Source: Formicarius rufipectus (lineage: Eukaryota; Chordata; Aves; Passeriformes; Formicariidae). From it: a stretch of DNA of 64,000 nucleotides. Numbering within the stretch: the first letter of the stretch is position 1; every line of letters begins with the position of its first letter. Below are positions 1 through 12,765 of the stretch, piece after piece. The DNA lies in assembly GCA_013399695.1 (NCBI GenBank), contig VXAU01001756.1, forward strand, positions 127,286 to 191,285. Direction: 5' to 3'. Position numbers and translations under genes: made by a program. The notes under the pieces are model-generated. The model did not search any database, was not told the DNA's origin, and saw nothing but the letters and a program-made list of their open reading frames with translations.

Positions 1-1820
1 ACACATACATCTCTTGACACCACAAATACCTGCAGCCCTCTTAGCCCGCCTGTGCAGCAGCAGGGTGGGGTGTCCCTTGAGAAGACCTCCCCAAGGTGAC
101 CCCAAAGGCTGAGAGACCCTTTACCGAACATCTGATATCTACAACAAGGTAGGAGACATCTTGAATTGCACCTAAAAGTATATGATGTGCTAAAAAGGTT
201 TTTTTAGATATATAAATATCTGTCAAAATCTGTACTAAGAAGCTGCATCTTGCACCTTTCTTTAAGAGGAGACCCTAAGCTGGGAGAGAGCAGCAGGCTG
301 AGCCCAGCAGCAAGTGCTCCTGGAAGAGGCTTCACAGGCTCTTCCCACCAGAACAACTTACCTTGGAACAAAGACAACTCCAACTGGAGAAAGAGCTCCC
401 ACCCCAGCCACAGCAAGCAATCAGAAAGCAGGGAAGAACAGGAGCACTGGGGCCCAGGGTGGAGGAACAGTCTATGTCACAGTGCACCTGGCTTCTCAGG
501 GGTGGAAAGAAGACCTTGGCTCCTCCTTTAGCTGCTACAAAGGTTCTACTCAGTGGGATTTTCAAAGTCCCAGAAATGCAGTCTCATGGGGAGATCACAG
601 CTGGAAACTCCCCAGGACAACACAGGCATTCAGAGTCTTCCAGCTTGGTGGAGGATCAACCATCTGCTTGTTACCAGAAGGGCCCTGGCTGGGTATCATC
701 CAGCTCTACAGATTCTTCCCAGGTTACAATTGTATGGGAGGGTGAGCTGGACACCCCCAACCCATAGGAATCACAGGCCTGGACATTCCCAGCCTGTGAT
801 GAACATGGAGCACCAGCCCCTCAGCTCTGCCCTGTTTCACTTTTTATGCTAAATAATCTCAAAGGTGAAAGACAACTCCTGGCTTTGCTGGGACAGCTGT
901 GCTTTCCAAGTTTATAATAAGGAACTCAATACCCAAGAAAAACTCAGAACTGCAGGAAGATTTACACTAGAGGTAAGGAATGACAACCAAAAAGGATCAG
1001 GACAGGGTGGAGGAGAGGGATCAAACCTCGTGACACCAAGCAAGGCCAAGTGCAAGGTCCTGGCACCAAGTGATGGGGCTGCACCCAAGAAACACCATCC
1101 CTGCTCTGCAGGAAGCACAGATTTCATCAAAGACCACAGGACAAACAACTCCTCAAACCACCACTTTCCCAATGGACACCCTTTCTTTACCTTAGCTTCC
1201 TTCTTCCCGACATTTTTTCTGACTTCCTTATCTGATTTCATCAAACCTTATCAGACTGAGAACTATTCCTCCTCATGCAAGAAGAGCAATGGGAGTGACA
1301 AGCCTTCTTCCATCAGGCCCATCCTTGTTAACACCTCTAAATCCCGTATTTCACTATGCCACTGCACGGGATGAATACACAAACATGAAAACCTTTCAGC
1401 TGCAGTTTCCAGGTTGTCCAGCTGCAATTATGCCCATTTTTTGAGGCAGAAATATCACAAAAACATGATAAAAACAGATTCTGATAATGCTTAGAGCTTG
1501 TTGGTTTTTTTACCATCTCTCTAGAAATCCCTCTTCCTTTAATATTAAAACCAGCAGAACACAAATCAATATTTATTATTATTATTATTATTACTGTAAC
1601 TGTGCACAACTTCAGTAAGCAAACAGGTCTCTATGCATTGCCACAAGTAACACAAATACCAAGAGGAAACAGATTACCTGTAACACGAGAGTTGAGTGAG
1701 TCATTCCCACCTCACACTGTGAACGAAGGTGTTGTTATCCACATCGTGCAAACTTAACATCAACATCCTGACAAGCAAGAGACCGTGCTGGAGGATCTAA
1801 CACAAGAAAAGATTACCAAC
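1..1820. other. ENOX2 intron, no further exon seen
   Basis: Intronic sequence after the 1821-1927 exon. I looked for the next expected ENOX2 exon (peptide like EIRNIHNDELMGIRREE) on the minus strand and did not find it, so the remaining C-terminal exons are probably left of the window. The only notable item is a short (ATT)n microsatellite at about 1570-1593. Confidence 0.7.
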
Positions 1821-4800
1821 CTCTGCTTGTTTGCACCACACGCTGATGTTCTTACGCTGAGCTTTCGTGAAATGGTCCCAAGCCTTTTGTTTGGAGGCAG
1901 AATGGTACACGGCCACTATCTGCTCGACTGGAGTGGCAAATCAGCAGCAAATCGGGCCCCAATAGCATCCAGAGAGGGCGAACAAGAGGAGTAAAGGAGT
2001 AAAAAAGTGCAATCAGGCAGGTGGTTTGGCTACCCTTTTCTTATAACACTGTACTGTGCTGATGCTACGCTCAGGGACGAGGCTCAGTGCCTGGAAAGAG
2101 AAGTGCGGGCTTCGTCAGGCCACTGCCAAACACTCACAGGTAACAACCAACTGGGACACGGGCTCTGCTCTCAGCTGGGAAAAAGGCAGGGCACATGGAA
2201 AAAAGGCAGCACATGTGTGCTGAAAAGTATCCTAATTTGCAGTGCAAGACTGGTTGGAAGCGTGAGGAGGCCAGGGAGGCAGGACTCATCCTCCACAATA
2301 GGATGATGAGGTACAAGCGTGAGTTCTGGCCCTTGGGACATCCCAAAGGACAGTACCACAGCCTGTGTGACCTACAGGAAGAGGATCCCGTCACTTTCCA
2401 TCAGCTTTTCTTGGTCCTGAAATTTAGTCCTTCTGTTTCTATAGAAAATTCCCAGAGCATTTTGGATATACAAAATGCTTCTCCTTGGCTGGAGCTCACC
2501 CACAGCACAAAGCACATCTACCCAACTGTTCTTTTTATGCTGGTGATGCAGTGGCTGAAATTCTTACAAAATAAAAACAGCTCCCTGCTCCTTAGAGTAA
2601 CCTAAGTGTGGCTGAGATATCAGTTGTGTTTTAAGAAGTGGAGTTACACACTAGTCTCTAGTACTACTTACTCTGCAGTGCTCACTGTATGTCCCTCTGG
2701 ACCGTGTGCCCACATTTTTTACCAGTAACAGAATTTAAAGGAAAAAGAATTAAAATAATCAAGTAACAGCTAAAATTATTAGACATCAAACCAAAAGTTA
2801 AGAATGTTCACAACCAAGGCAAGGGGATCAAAGCAAATTAGTACAATTGTGGAGAAGGTACTCATAAAGAAGTAAAAATACTCAGATTTACTTAAGCAAA
2901 GATGTGTAAGAGGCAATGAATGGTCTGAGGAACTGTTACAAAACACAGCCTGGAATTAATACTGGCCATGCCTCTTCCTTATCTCCTGGTCTAATACAGT
3001 ACTGGGATTTGAAAGACCCAGGTTCTGCAACAGGGTGTTGGAAACACTCTGCTGTGTCCTACCTTTGGCGAATAAATCCTGCACACTTCGCTGAGGCACC
3101 ACATTCCCAGGAACTTACCTTGTCTGGGAACAGCAGGAGTTGAAAACATGACAGAACTACTAACAGATGATAATTAAGAGAAGGAACAAATTAAGCATTC
3201 ATTCTCTCCTCCCCCCAAATGTGGACTCTTACCCCAGTAAAAAGCATCACAAGGAATTTTTGCCAGGTTAATGCCCCCTGGCTCTGAACGAGCTGTAGCT
3301 GCATGGAAACCATCGCTACTTCTGTTCCCGGAGCCCTTTTAGTGTGGCCTCTCCAGACTCTAGAAATTGAGAGCCTTCCCTACACCAGCCAGCCAACATC
3401 CAGTGTGGAAACACTACTCACACTGCACCAGGATCCCTGAGAGAGCCAGTTTGAACTTCTCTTTAGCTTCTTCCATCTCCTTCTCGTGAGCCGCTTTCTC
3501 GTTGACGAGCCTGCGGATGTGGCTGTTGGCCGACTGGATCATGGAGTAGAAGTTGTTGGCAGTTCTCCTGTTCACCTCCCCACGCTCTATCCAGGTCAGC
3601 AAGGTCTGGATGGCCTCTGAGAACTTTGTGTCATCTGCGGCAAGAAAGGACAGCTTTACACCACAGGTATGGGGTTGTTTGGGCAGTTTTCAGGTCCTTT
3701 TCCTCAGGTGGCTCATGAGAACTCCTGGAAGCATGGAATGATCTGAACATACAGCTGTACAAGGGCAAGCAAAGTTTAACACCAAGTTGGTGGAGCAAAT
3801 CATCTATTGAGGCGCAACAGAGGAGAACCAACTGCTAGAAACTGACTGGAAAACTTCATGTCTACTCAGATGTACCCTTTTGTGAAAGAAAATATCCTCC
3901 AACTCCAAAATCATCAGACCACACATGGATCTCAGGCTTTAAAGACAGTATTAGGACTTATACTAGTCCTTTAAACCTTAACCAAAATTTTCTGGAAGAC
4001 TCTTGTACTGAATACTTTTGATCTGCATAAGTTTGTTAGAGTCAAAAGGTCTGTTCAATCTTGGGAAAACAAGATTATAGGGAGACCTTGTCACTGTGGG
4101 ATATAAAGGGTGGCTACAAAGAATATGGAAACTCCCTTTTTTTACAAGGAGTCATATGGAAAAAATATGGGGGGATGGGTACCCCTGGGGACAAGAGGAC
4201 AATTTTCCACAATGGGAACAACCAACAACTGGAAGTGGTGGATTCCCCAAAACTGGGCGCTTTCAAGACTGAGCTGGGCAGGGTATTGTGCCATTCAGTC
4301 TAGGCCATGCCTCTGCCAAAAAACATTGGGCCAGGTGAGCCCTGAGGTCCTTGACTGTATGAATGATTGTTTTGACAAAAGGAAACAATTCCAAGAGGGA
4401 GATGGCCCAGGGAGCTGCTGCATGGGTGTTGAGGGTCTGCAAGGTCTCCATGGTCTGAGCTCGGCAAGAGAGCATCCCACGGAGCTGCTGTGTGTGGACT
4501 GAGGGTCTGCAAGGTCTCCACATCACCTCAGCTCAGCAAGAGAATGGCATACGGAGCTGCTGCGTGTGAGTTGAGGATCTGCAAGGTCTCCATGTCACCT
4601 CAGCAAGAAAATGGCATGGGGAGCTGCTGCGTGTGGGCTGAGGGTCTGCGAGGTCTCCATGTCACCTCAGCAAAAGAACAACCTGGGGAGCTGCTACGTG
4701 TGGATTGAGGATCTGCAAGATCTCCATGTCACCTCAGCAAGAGAACGACCTGGGGAGATGCTATGTGTGGGTTGAGGGTCTGCAAGGTCTCCATGGTATG

Positions 4801-7800
4801 AGCTCAGCAAGAGAACATCCCATGGAGCTGCTGCGTGCGGGCTGAGGGTTTGCAAGGTCTCCACATCACCTCAGCAAGAGAGCACCCGGAGAACATAGAC
4901 CCCTGCCCAGCACCAGGGCCACCCACCTTTCAGCTTCTCGGCCACCACGCTGCACTCGTGGTCAGAGTAGTGCACGACGGGCGGCGGGGAGGGCGGGCGG
5001 AAGCGCTCCTCGGCCAGGCGGCGCCGGTGCCGCTCCTCCCGCGCCAGCATCCGCTGCTTGCACTCCCACTCGTACAGGTCATCCCGGGCCTGTGCAAAGT
5101 CCACGTGCAGGCGCCCCGTGTCCTTCTTGTCGGTGCTGGAGCCCAGACGGATGCGGTAGCCTGGGGGGGATGAGGAGTGTTGAGGCAGGACAGGGGATTT
5201 ATGAGGGGCTCATGGGGATTAGTTTGTCACTGTGTGGGTGTAACCAAAACTGTGTGTTCTACACCAGCTGAGTCATTTCTGATGGACTGATTTCTGATGG
5301 ACTGTTAATGATGGGTCGTTGGCAGGAGCTGCCCAGGGAACACCTGAAACCTCAGGATAAAGGATGGGTATTAAAAGAACCCTGTGGGACAGAGGACTGT
5401 TTCTGTCTTCACATTAAGGGCTCAGCTGTAATAACTCCCCACCAGGGAGGCATCAGCACCTTCACACCCAGCCTGAGGGGTCATCTCTGCCAAAGGGCCA
5501 TCAAAGATTCCCAAAATATCCCATGTTAAATCACCCACTGTGAAACTCCTTGCCCTGGGGGGCAGTACTGGGCATTCCCGCCTGAACCTGAGCATACATA
5601 ATCCTCGGGCTTTGGGACTTCTGGCACCACTCATGGGATTCAGAGGACCAGAACCTCAACAGGACTGCAACTGCCACTCCCAACCAGACAGTGATCATCA
5701 TCCTCACCAACACGTTTCTTCTCCTTTTCCTTTGCACTTGGGGGGCCCACGTGCATAGGGGCTTACAACACCATTCTGTTCATGTCCCAGGGTGCTGGGT
5801 TGTACATCTGTCTTTGTGGGTTAAAACCAGTTTTTCTATCACTGTATTTATTGTAATCTTCTTACTAAATTATAACTCTGACTTGTAACCTCTCTTGACT
5901 TGGGTTCATTCCTCCCACCAGTTTACCTTTAAACCAGCACACCAGGCAAAAGGAGCCCAGGGGGTTCAGCTCTGATGACTAACAGGGAAAAAATCGTGAT
6001 AAAAGTCAAGCATGCCAGCAATTGGGAGCAACTACCAATTTTTATAGGACCCTTAAGCATCATCTACAGATCAGCTGGATGTTTGTCCAGGTGAGATGGG
6101 GATGGACTATCTACCTCAGCCCAATATTCTGTATAGGTTTGCAGGTGACAAAAGCATGGCTGTCTTTCCTCTCAGGAGCTGCTATCATGTATTTAAGCAG
6201 AAATGCAATGGCAGCAGAAGGCAAACTGACACAGCATTAGATAAATCTGCCCCAAATCGTATTGTTCTGTCTGTAAAACAACTCTGTCCCAGAATTTTAA
6301 GCTGCCACCTGAGACAAACACACCTACCAGACAGGTATAGTGCCTTGTCCACCATGAACTCCTCAGCAAAGCGGATGTGGCAGAAGTTCTTCTTGCTCTT
6401 CCGGATAGCTATGACCTCCCCACACTGCTCAAACACCTCCATGATGATCTGCTCTGTCCCATTTTCTGGCAGGCCTCCAACAAACACTGTCTTGCATCCC
6501 GGGGGCCTCTCTCTTGTGGCTGGAGGGGGAAGATCTGAAGAGAGAAATGAGAGTAGGTCAGTTTTTGGGTTGTCAGTACACGTTCCTTCCATCTGCCCAC
6601 CTCTCCTGAGAGACGACCACACCTTCCTACCTTCCTTCAAAGACAGGTTTAGCTGCCTGTTTCCAAAGAAAAGATCTCAGGAGACTAGAGTTCTCTAAAA
6701 ACTCTTTCAAGTGCAAGCAGAAATTCACTGAACTGCTGTCACAGAACACCACGAGCTCAAAACTTCAGCATGGGATGTTCAACAAAATCGCAGCTTAAAA
6801 AACTGCCCTAATGTAAATAATACATGAAAAATGTATACTGAGGATTCTCTGTGCTGCAACTGCACCCACTCCAGATTTTCTTGCTTGAGCTACACCCTCA
6901 CACACAGATCCACACTATCAATGACAGACATGTCCCTGTATCTTCTCTGTTTTTGTTTTCACCCCTCTGGTTTTTATAACAGAAGTGAGCAAAAAGGGTC
7001 ATCAGGCAGCATGAAGGGGATCCCTGTATCCTGCTACAGTCTGACTATTTTCTGTCAGGTTTTCTGTCTTATTTGCAACTCCCTTTGCTCTCCTTCCACC
7101 ATATTCTGCAAACGCCAGAGCACTTCCATGGCTCAGCATGGACCAGTCTGGCTGATCCAGCCCCTTACCTCAAGAGTCCACTGTCTTTGAAGCCTTAGAT
7201 AAAGACTTTAAATATACAGGGGCTGGACTGTTTTTTTCCCCATCCTTATCAATATAACAACTGAAAAGGCTATTTTTGGAAATGGCAAACACTCAGTGAC
7301 AAGAACAGGCTCTTCCTGTTGCTCTGTCACCTTTTCGCCAGCATGAGTCACAGCCCAGAGCTGCTCTGCCCAGGCACAGGAATGGCCGTTCCCTCATGCA
7401 CACCTGGGTTCTATATAAATATAAACACACAGATAATCCTACAAAGACAGGACAAAGCACAGTTACGTGGGTTAGGTGGGAAGAGAGTGCAGCTCTTGCA
7501 GTGAATGATCTCCTTCACAGCAGGCATGTCTGGAGGGATAGGGGGTGGGACGATCCCCAAGCCTGGCATCATGGGGTTGATGGGAGGGATTCCAGTCATC
7601 ATCCCAAGAGCAGGATCAAAGTCTAAAAGGGAGAAGAGAAAAAGGGAGTCAGGTGGAGGTTTGGAGTCCTACAGTGACTGCGAACTTGGACAGCAAATAA
7701 GGTACAATCCCACACGTGCCACTGACAATCAGCTCAATAAACACCAGAGAGGGAACTTGGCAACATTAAACTTCAGATTTGTGTCCTTAAAACAACTTTT

Positions 7801-10800
7801 TAAAACTATTTCATTGCTGATTGCTTCAGTCAAGTAAGTTTTCTCTGTTAAAATAAACTACTTCCCGTCCACAACCACTGCTCACAGTAACCTGGATGAA
7901 GACAACTTGTAGTGCCCAGGTTGGATGTTGGAGTTTGGCAGCTGAATTTTTGTTTTCCTTGATATTTTGAAACACGAGCACAGCAAAAACACAGACCTGA
8001 CGCAAATCCCCTGCCCTCAAACCAGCATTCTGGAGGAAGGCAGAAAAGAAACCTTCCTATATCCCTGTGAAAAATGGAAGTAAGGGTACGTGGGAATTGT
8101 ATCCCAGTCCATGGGAGAGACTTGTGCTGATTTTTCGTGAGCTGGAGAGTGACAGGAAAACACCATCCCTACAGCAAAGACAAATGTGAAGTAAGGCCTC
8201 GAGGATAGGAGAGAACTTCCTCTGATGGCTGAGAAAGTTGGGGCTGTTCAGCCTAGAGAAGAGAAGGTTGTGTGAAGACCTCAGAGCACTCTCAAGTATC
8301 TGAAGGGGCCTACAGGGAAGCCAGAGAGGGACTCTGCATCAGGAACTGAAGTGATATGGGGGAATGGGTTCCAACTGATAGAGTGGAAATTTAGGATAGA
8401 TATATGAAAGAAATTCTTCCCTGTGAGGGTGGGCAGGCCCTGGCACAGGTTGCCTAGAGAAGCTGTCCAAGGCCAGGCTGGACAGGGCTTGGAGCAACCT
8501 GGGCTAGTGGAAGGTATGCCTGCCCATGGCAGGGGGTGCAACAAGATGAGCTTTCAAGTTGTTCCCACCCCAAACCATTCCATGGTTCTATTATTCCAAG
8601 AGCACAGACTGCAGGCAAAAATTTAAGGGAGGTTAAATAATGCTGTTAAATTATGTATGGGCTGCACAGCAAAAAACCTGCTCTGTGCCACAAAACACAA
8701 ATGGGATTGCAGAGTGCTGCCAACACGGCCATTCTCTCCCCAGGTGAGGAGCAAAGTGTTCAGGCAGGAGAGAGCATCCTCCTCAGTGCAGCAAAGCACT
8801 GCAACAGGCAGCTCAGTTCAAGACCTTGATGCCCAAAACCCTGCACTGCTGGGAAACCAGGCACAGCACAGCTCTGTTCTCACAAGAGCTCTTTCATCCT
8901 GGACAGGATGACTCACTCATGCACATGTACTTTGGACAAGGTGCGGAATCCTCCACTAATTTCTGCGATATCCAATTTGCTGCCCTGTTGCTTTCCTCCA
9001 TCTCCCTCTCATCCTTCCTTTTAAGCCACTGTTTCCTGAGCTCTGCGTGGCACCCTCTTCCTCCTGATCCTCTGCAGAATAGCTGGAGGTACCCCACAAT
9101 AACTACTACTTGCATTAAAAACATGTTCCTCTCAAATCCAGCCTCTAAATCAATCTCTTGCAGATTTAGTGCATTTCAAACACAGCTTGTCCACGTGGTT
9201 TGCACGTGGTGGGTGTTTATCCAACTCCACTGAAAGAGGCTATTCCCAAAGAGCTGTCAGAAAGGGAAGGTGGGCAGGGCCTGGCTCAGCTCACCAGGCA
9301 GGAGGGGCTGTCCTGTCATGCCCATGGGAGCCATTCCCAGGTTGTTCATGGCGGTGGCCCAGGCGGTCGGGTCGGACATTGGCAATCCCATCGGAATGGA
9401 GTCCAGGCTCAGATTTCTGCCACCATCTGCTGAGGGGAAAATAAAAGTGATTAAGAGCTTAGAGCAGCTCCCAGCTCTGCTGCAGGGCACACGCTGCCCA
9501 GAGAGGCTCTGCAGTGTCAGCACCCAAAACCAGAGCTGAGCCCAACACTCAGGGAAGAGCCAAATGAGGAGGAAAAATCCCACCAGTGCTGTCCCACTGG
9601 AGCAGCCAGCATTCCCAGCATCAAGGCCTAGGAATACACCTCCAAGCACCTCAGTTATGGTTTAGCCACTGCAAATAACAGCTCTAAAAGGCCTTGAGCT
9701 GATTAAAGGTAAGGAGTCACTGATACCTCCCAGGAGATTTATGAACCAGGGACACACATCTAGCAGGTATAGACTGTGGACTGCACTGAACTGAATGGAG
9801 CTGGCCAGGCTGTCCCAGCAGAATCCTCCCACTGCCACCGGAAGTCACTTCCCTTCCACACTCAAAGGGGAAAGGAAGCAAAGAACAATGTGCTGCTGTG
9901 AGCAGTAGGACCAGCATTGCAGAGCTACCAGGTAATCCAGGTGGAGCCACTGACACTACACAAACACAAGGCTTAATCAAAGCATTCAAATTCACTTCAG
10001 TGATTTGGCTGGGTCAGACACACCTTCACCTGGTTCTCTCCATGGATCACCTGACAGACACTTGTTCTTTTTGTCTGTGCAGGTTTTAGTGAGAGGTGCC
10101 CAAATGCTTGTTCAAATACAGATGGGAATGGGAAGGATGAAGAGGGAGAAGGAGACCAGAGGACAGGAGAAGCCCTTGGCCAAGAGGTTCAGCTACACAC
10201 TCCCAGAGGAGCTCTCCTGTGCTCTGTCAGCACCTCAAAACCATCCCTAAACCGCTGTAAACTGGATAGGCCCAGATTCTCCTTCAGATTTCCTTTAAGA
10301 GATTTTTCTCCCCAGGGAAACAGAGTTGGACCTTCTCTCTACCCAATTACACTTCACTCTTTCTTTCTGCAGCTGTGGTTTTGCATATCACCTTCCTTCT
10401 GCTTCAGGTCCAGTCTCATCCTTCCTCTCTTCACCTGGCACCTCCCTATGGAAAAGTTACCAACTCATTCCCCAAGACTGCTCTGTACACACTATAACAC
10501 CTCACTTTCATGACACAAGGAGGCGCCATGTTCCCCAAGTCACACTGGTGGGATTGCAGTGTTCAACCACAACAGAATCTGCCAAGACATTATTCTGTGT
10601 GGGTTTTTTTTCCCAATCACTCTGAGAGAAATCCCAAAGATGGCATCAAAGAAATTTTCCTGGTAAGACTCCTTGATCTGATATTCCAGTATCATGTGGT
10701 TCATTGAACAGTTTGCTTTTATGACATTATCTTAAAGATGAATGTTTCCAGTCATTTGGGCTCATCTGCCTTATCATGGTCATGATTTTAATTGTGAGTT

Positions 10801-11395
10801 ACTATTCAATTAGAAAAACAAATTTATTGGGACAGGTACAGAAAATCCTAGAATGATTTGGGTTGGAAGGACTTTAAAGACCATCCTATTCCATCCCCCT
10901 GCCACGGACAGGGACACCTTCCACTAGCCCAGCATTGCTCCAAACCAGACTTGAACAATTTCAGGGATGGGGCAGCCATAGCTTTTCTGGGCAACCTGTG
11001 CCAGGGCCTCTCCACCCTCACAAGGAAGGATTCCTCACCAACATCCCATCTAACCCTCTGTTACTGTGAAGCCACTCTCCCTTGTGCTGTCTCTGTGTAC
11101 TCCTTGTAGAGATCCCAGCATGGCTCCAGGCACACCAGACGCTACCACAGCGCCACCTGCCCACCTTCCCCACCAACGCCCAGCAGAGCAGACGGATTTA
11201 AGCTGCCTACATGGATTCCTTCTCCACTGCCAGCAACAGAGCTGGCACTCAGCTCACCTGGAGGAACTGCTCTCTTCCTCTTTCCCGGATCACTTCCATC
11301 CTCGGCTGGGCTCTCCGACACCCGTGGGCCAGGGGCACTGCCCAGCTGCAGGGACTCGGCGCTGCTGGCAGGATCAAAGGACAGAGGGTTTAAGC
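1821..11395 (-). CDS. ENOX2: ENOX2, ecto-NOX disulfide-thiol exchanger 2 (seven coding exons, 3' part outside window)
   Basis: Cell-surface hydroquinone/NADH oxidase with protein disulfide-thiol exchange activity (family knowledge). Coding exons in transcript order: 11395-11258, 9426-9295, 7622-7467, 6534-6328, 5160-4927, 3634-3422, 1927-1821. All have AG/GT borders. The first six end in phase 1 and the seventh ends on a codon boundary, so the frame is continuous for about 395 residues. Recognisable pieces are SDPTAWATAMNNLGM (9.3 kb exon), a CKSC motif (7.5 kb), an RRM with RNP2 VFVGGL and RNP1 KNFCHIRF (6.4 kb), the basic REERHRRR stretch followed by PPSPPPVVHYSDHE (5 kb), and WIERGEVNRR (3.5 kb). 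The YRIRLG and PPVVHYSDHE variants fit ENOX2 rather than ENOX1, and the neighbours agree. The initiation codon is not found; it must lie upstream of 11395. The C-terminal coiled coil and stop lie left of the window. Confidence 0.95.
4411..4889. repeat. 67-72 bp minisatellite, seven copies, in ENOX2 intron
   Basis: Seven tandem copies start at about 4411, 4481, 4553, 4620, 4687, 4754 and 4824. Each begins GGAGCTGCTGCGTGTG and runs through GAGGGTCTGCAAGGTCTCCA to CAGCAAGAGAA. Periods are 70, 72, 67, 67, 67, 70 and about 66. The array stops only 37 bp from the splice donor of the 4927-5160 ENOX2 exon. Confidence 0.9.
8195..8600 (+). mobile_element. CR1 LINE 3' fragment
   Basis: Decayed CR1 3' end in sense orientation: GTTCAGCCTAGAGAAGAGAAGG, the AGGCTGGACAGGGCTTGGAG block, and a tail resembling CCAAACCATTCCATGGTTCT. 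It lies in the ENOX2 intron between the 7.5 and 9.3 kb exons and has no intact ORF. Confidence 0.85.
10845..11105 (-). mobile_element. CR1 LINE 3' fragment
   Basis: Antisense CR1 tail: TTTGGGTTGGAAGGACTTTA followed by the CCACGGACAGGGACACCTTC block. It ends about 150 bp from the ENOX2 exon at 11258-11395. Confidence 0.85.
11258..11395 (-). CDS. ENOX2: ENOX2 upstream coding exon (46 codons), not annotated by homology
   Basis: On the minus strand a TTTCTTCTAG acceptor is followed by an open 138 bp segment and a G|GTGAGC donor. Its phase (two bases in, one base out) matches every following ENOX2 junction, and splicing to the next exon at 9426 gives an uninterrupted frame. The peptide is Ser/Pro/Asp-rich and ends in a basic KRKR cluster just before the conserved N-terminal ENOX region. 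I do not recall a matching segment in the human ENOX2 N-terminus, so it may be an avian-specific or alternative 5' exon. It contains no in-frame ATG. Confidence 0.65.
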
Positions 11396-12355
11396 CTAGA
11401 AGAAAAGAACACCCTTAGAGACTTTTCTTTACTCTTTTGTGATGCTTCAGAATCAAAGTAATTAGGGAAAAGCTCAGTTCCAGGCACGAGTAGCACTGTG
11501 AACCCTTCCGTGACCTGAATGCTACACTGATATAACTATAAAATATTGTTGCTCACCAACATCAATCCCAACACTCACACAAATCAAACTGCCTGTGCCA
11601 AGCAGCACTTCATGCCTGGAAATTCAGAAAACAGGATTATTTCCTTTTTCTGCCAGTCCAGGAACACACTTTTAATAGTTACTTAGGTGTCACCAGTTGT
11701 GAACTCACCTGGAGTTATTTACTACCAAAAAACCTAGGTATCACTTAGAAGATCTTCAAAACCAGAAGGTGCTACTGGATTTTTTATATAAGGAGTCTGG
11801 CAGGCAGGTGCTCCCCTTTGTGGCCCCAAAGAGGGAAGCTCCTGACCCAGCCCAAAGGACCACACCCCTCCTCACACTGCTTTTAAGAGCCTTAGTGCTC
11901 AAAGACTGAAGGCCTCGAGTCCTGCTGCTCAGGCTTTGCTATTGATATGAAGGTCTAATAACAATGAGGATTATTCATGAATAAATTCGATGGAGTCTTA
12001 TAAATGAAGTAAATCAAATGTAACGATTAAGCGAATTACACAGAATTGGACCAAAGAGGATGAATTTTGCAGCTTCCAGTGTATTCCCTAACTCAAGGAA
12101 TTACACCCATTTCAGAAAGGCTCTGTGCTAAAGCAGCTATTGGATGATCCACCTACAGATCTGTGGTGGGCAAACTGCAGGTGATGAACAATTCATGAGA
12201 TCTACGTGCCAGCAGATCACAGTCCCAGCTCCCCAAAATGCTCTGTTTCTTAAACTACGGGTTACAAGACACAAGTACTTTGTAAAAAATTTCAGATTAA
12301 TGAAGCCTCCAGACATAAAGCTTCCAGTGAGCAATTAATCACAGCAAGTCTGAGA

Positions 12356-12765
12356 ACTACAGAATTACTACAGTTGGAAAAGATCTTAAAGATAACGAAG
12401 CCCAACCATCAACTACCACCACATTCACCATTACCCACGTCCTCAATTGCCACATCCACACATTTTTTGAATGCTTCTAGAGATGGTGACTCCACCACTG
12501 CCCTGGGCAGCTTGTGCCAGGGCTTGACAAGTCTTTCTGCACAGAAATTTTCCCTAATATCCAATCTAAACCTCCCCTGGCACAGCTTGAGGCTGTTTCC
12601 TCTTTCTCTGGGATGTTTCCCAAGCTGTTCTCTGGGAGCAAAGCCCAACTCACACCTGGCTCCACTCTCCTGTCAGGAGTTGGAAAGAGCAAGAAGGTAC
12701 CCCCTGAGCCTCCTTTTCTCCAGGCTCAAAAGAGGGGTCCAGTGCTCTGAACTGAGCACTGAGTT
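12356..12765 (-). mobile_element. CR1-type LINE fragment
   Basis: Antisense retroposon starting with AGTTGGAAAAGATCTTAAAG and continuing through CTGCCCTGGGCAGCTTGTGC to a segment resembling CTTTTCTCCAGGCTCAAAAG. It is diverged from the other CR1 copies here and probably belongs to another CR1 subfamily. Confidence 0.75.

Noticed and set aside
4411..4889. Regularly spaced repeats considered as a CRISPR array
   Set aside because: Repeats are contiguous, diverged and without unique spacers, in an intron of an animal gene; this is a minisatellite.
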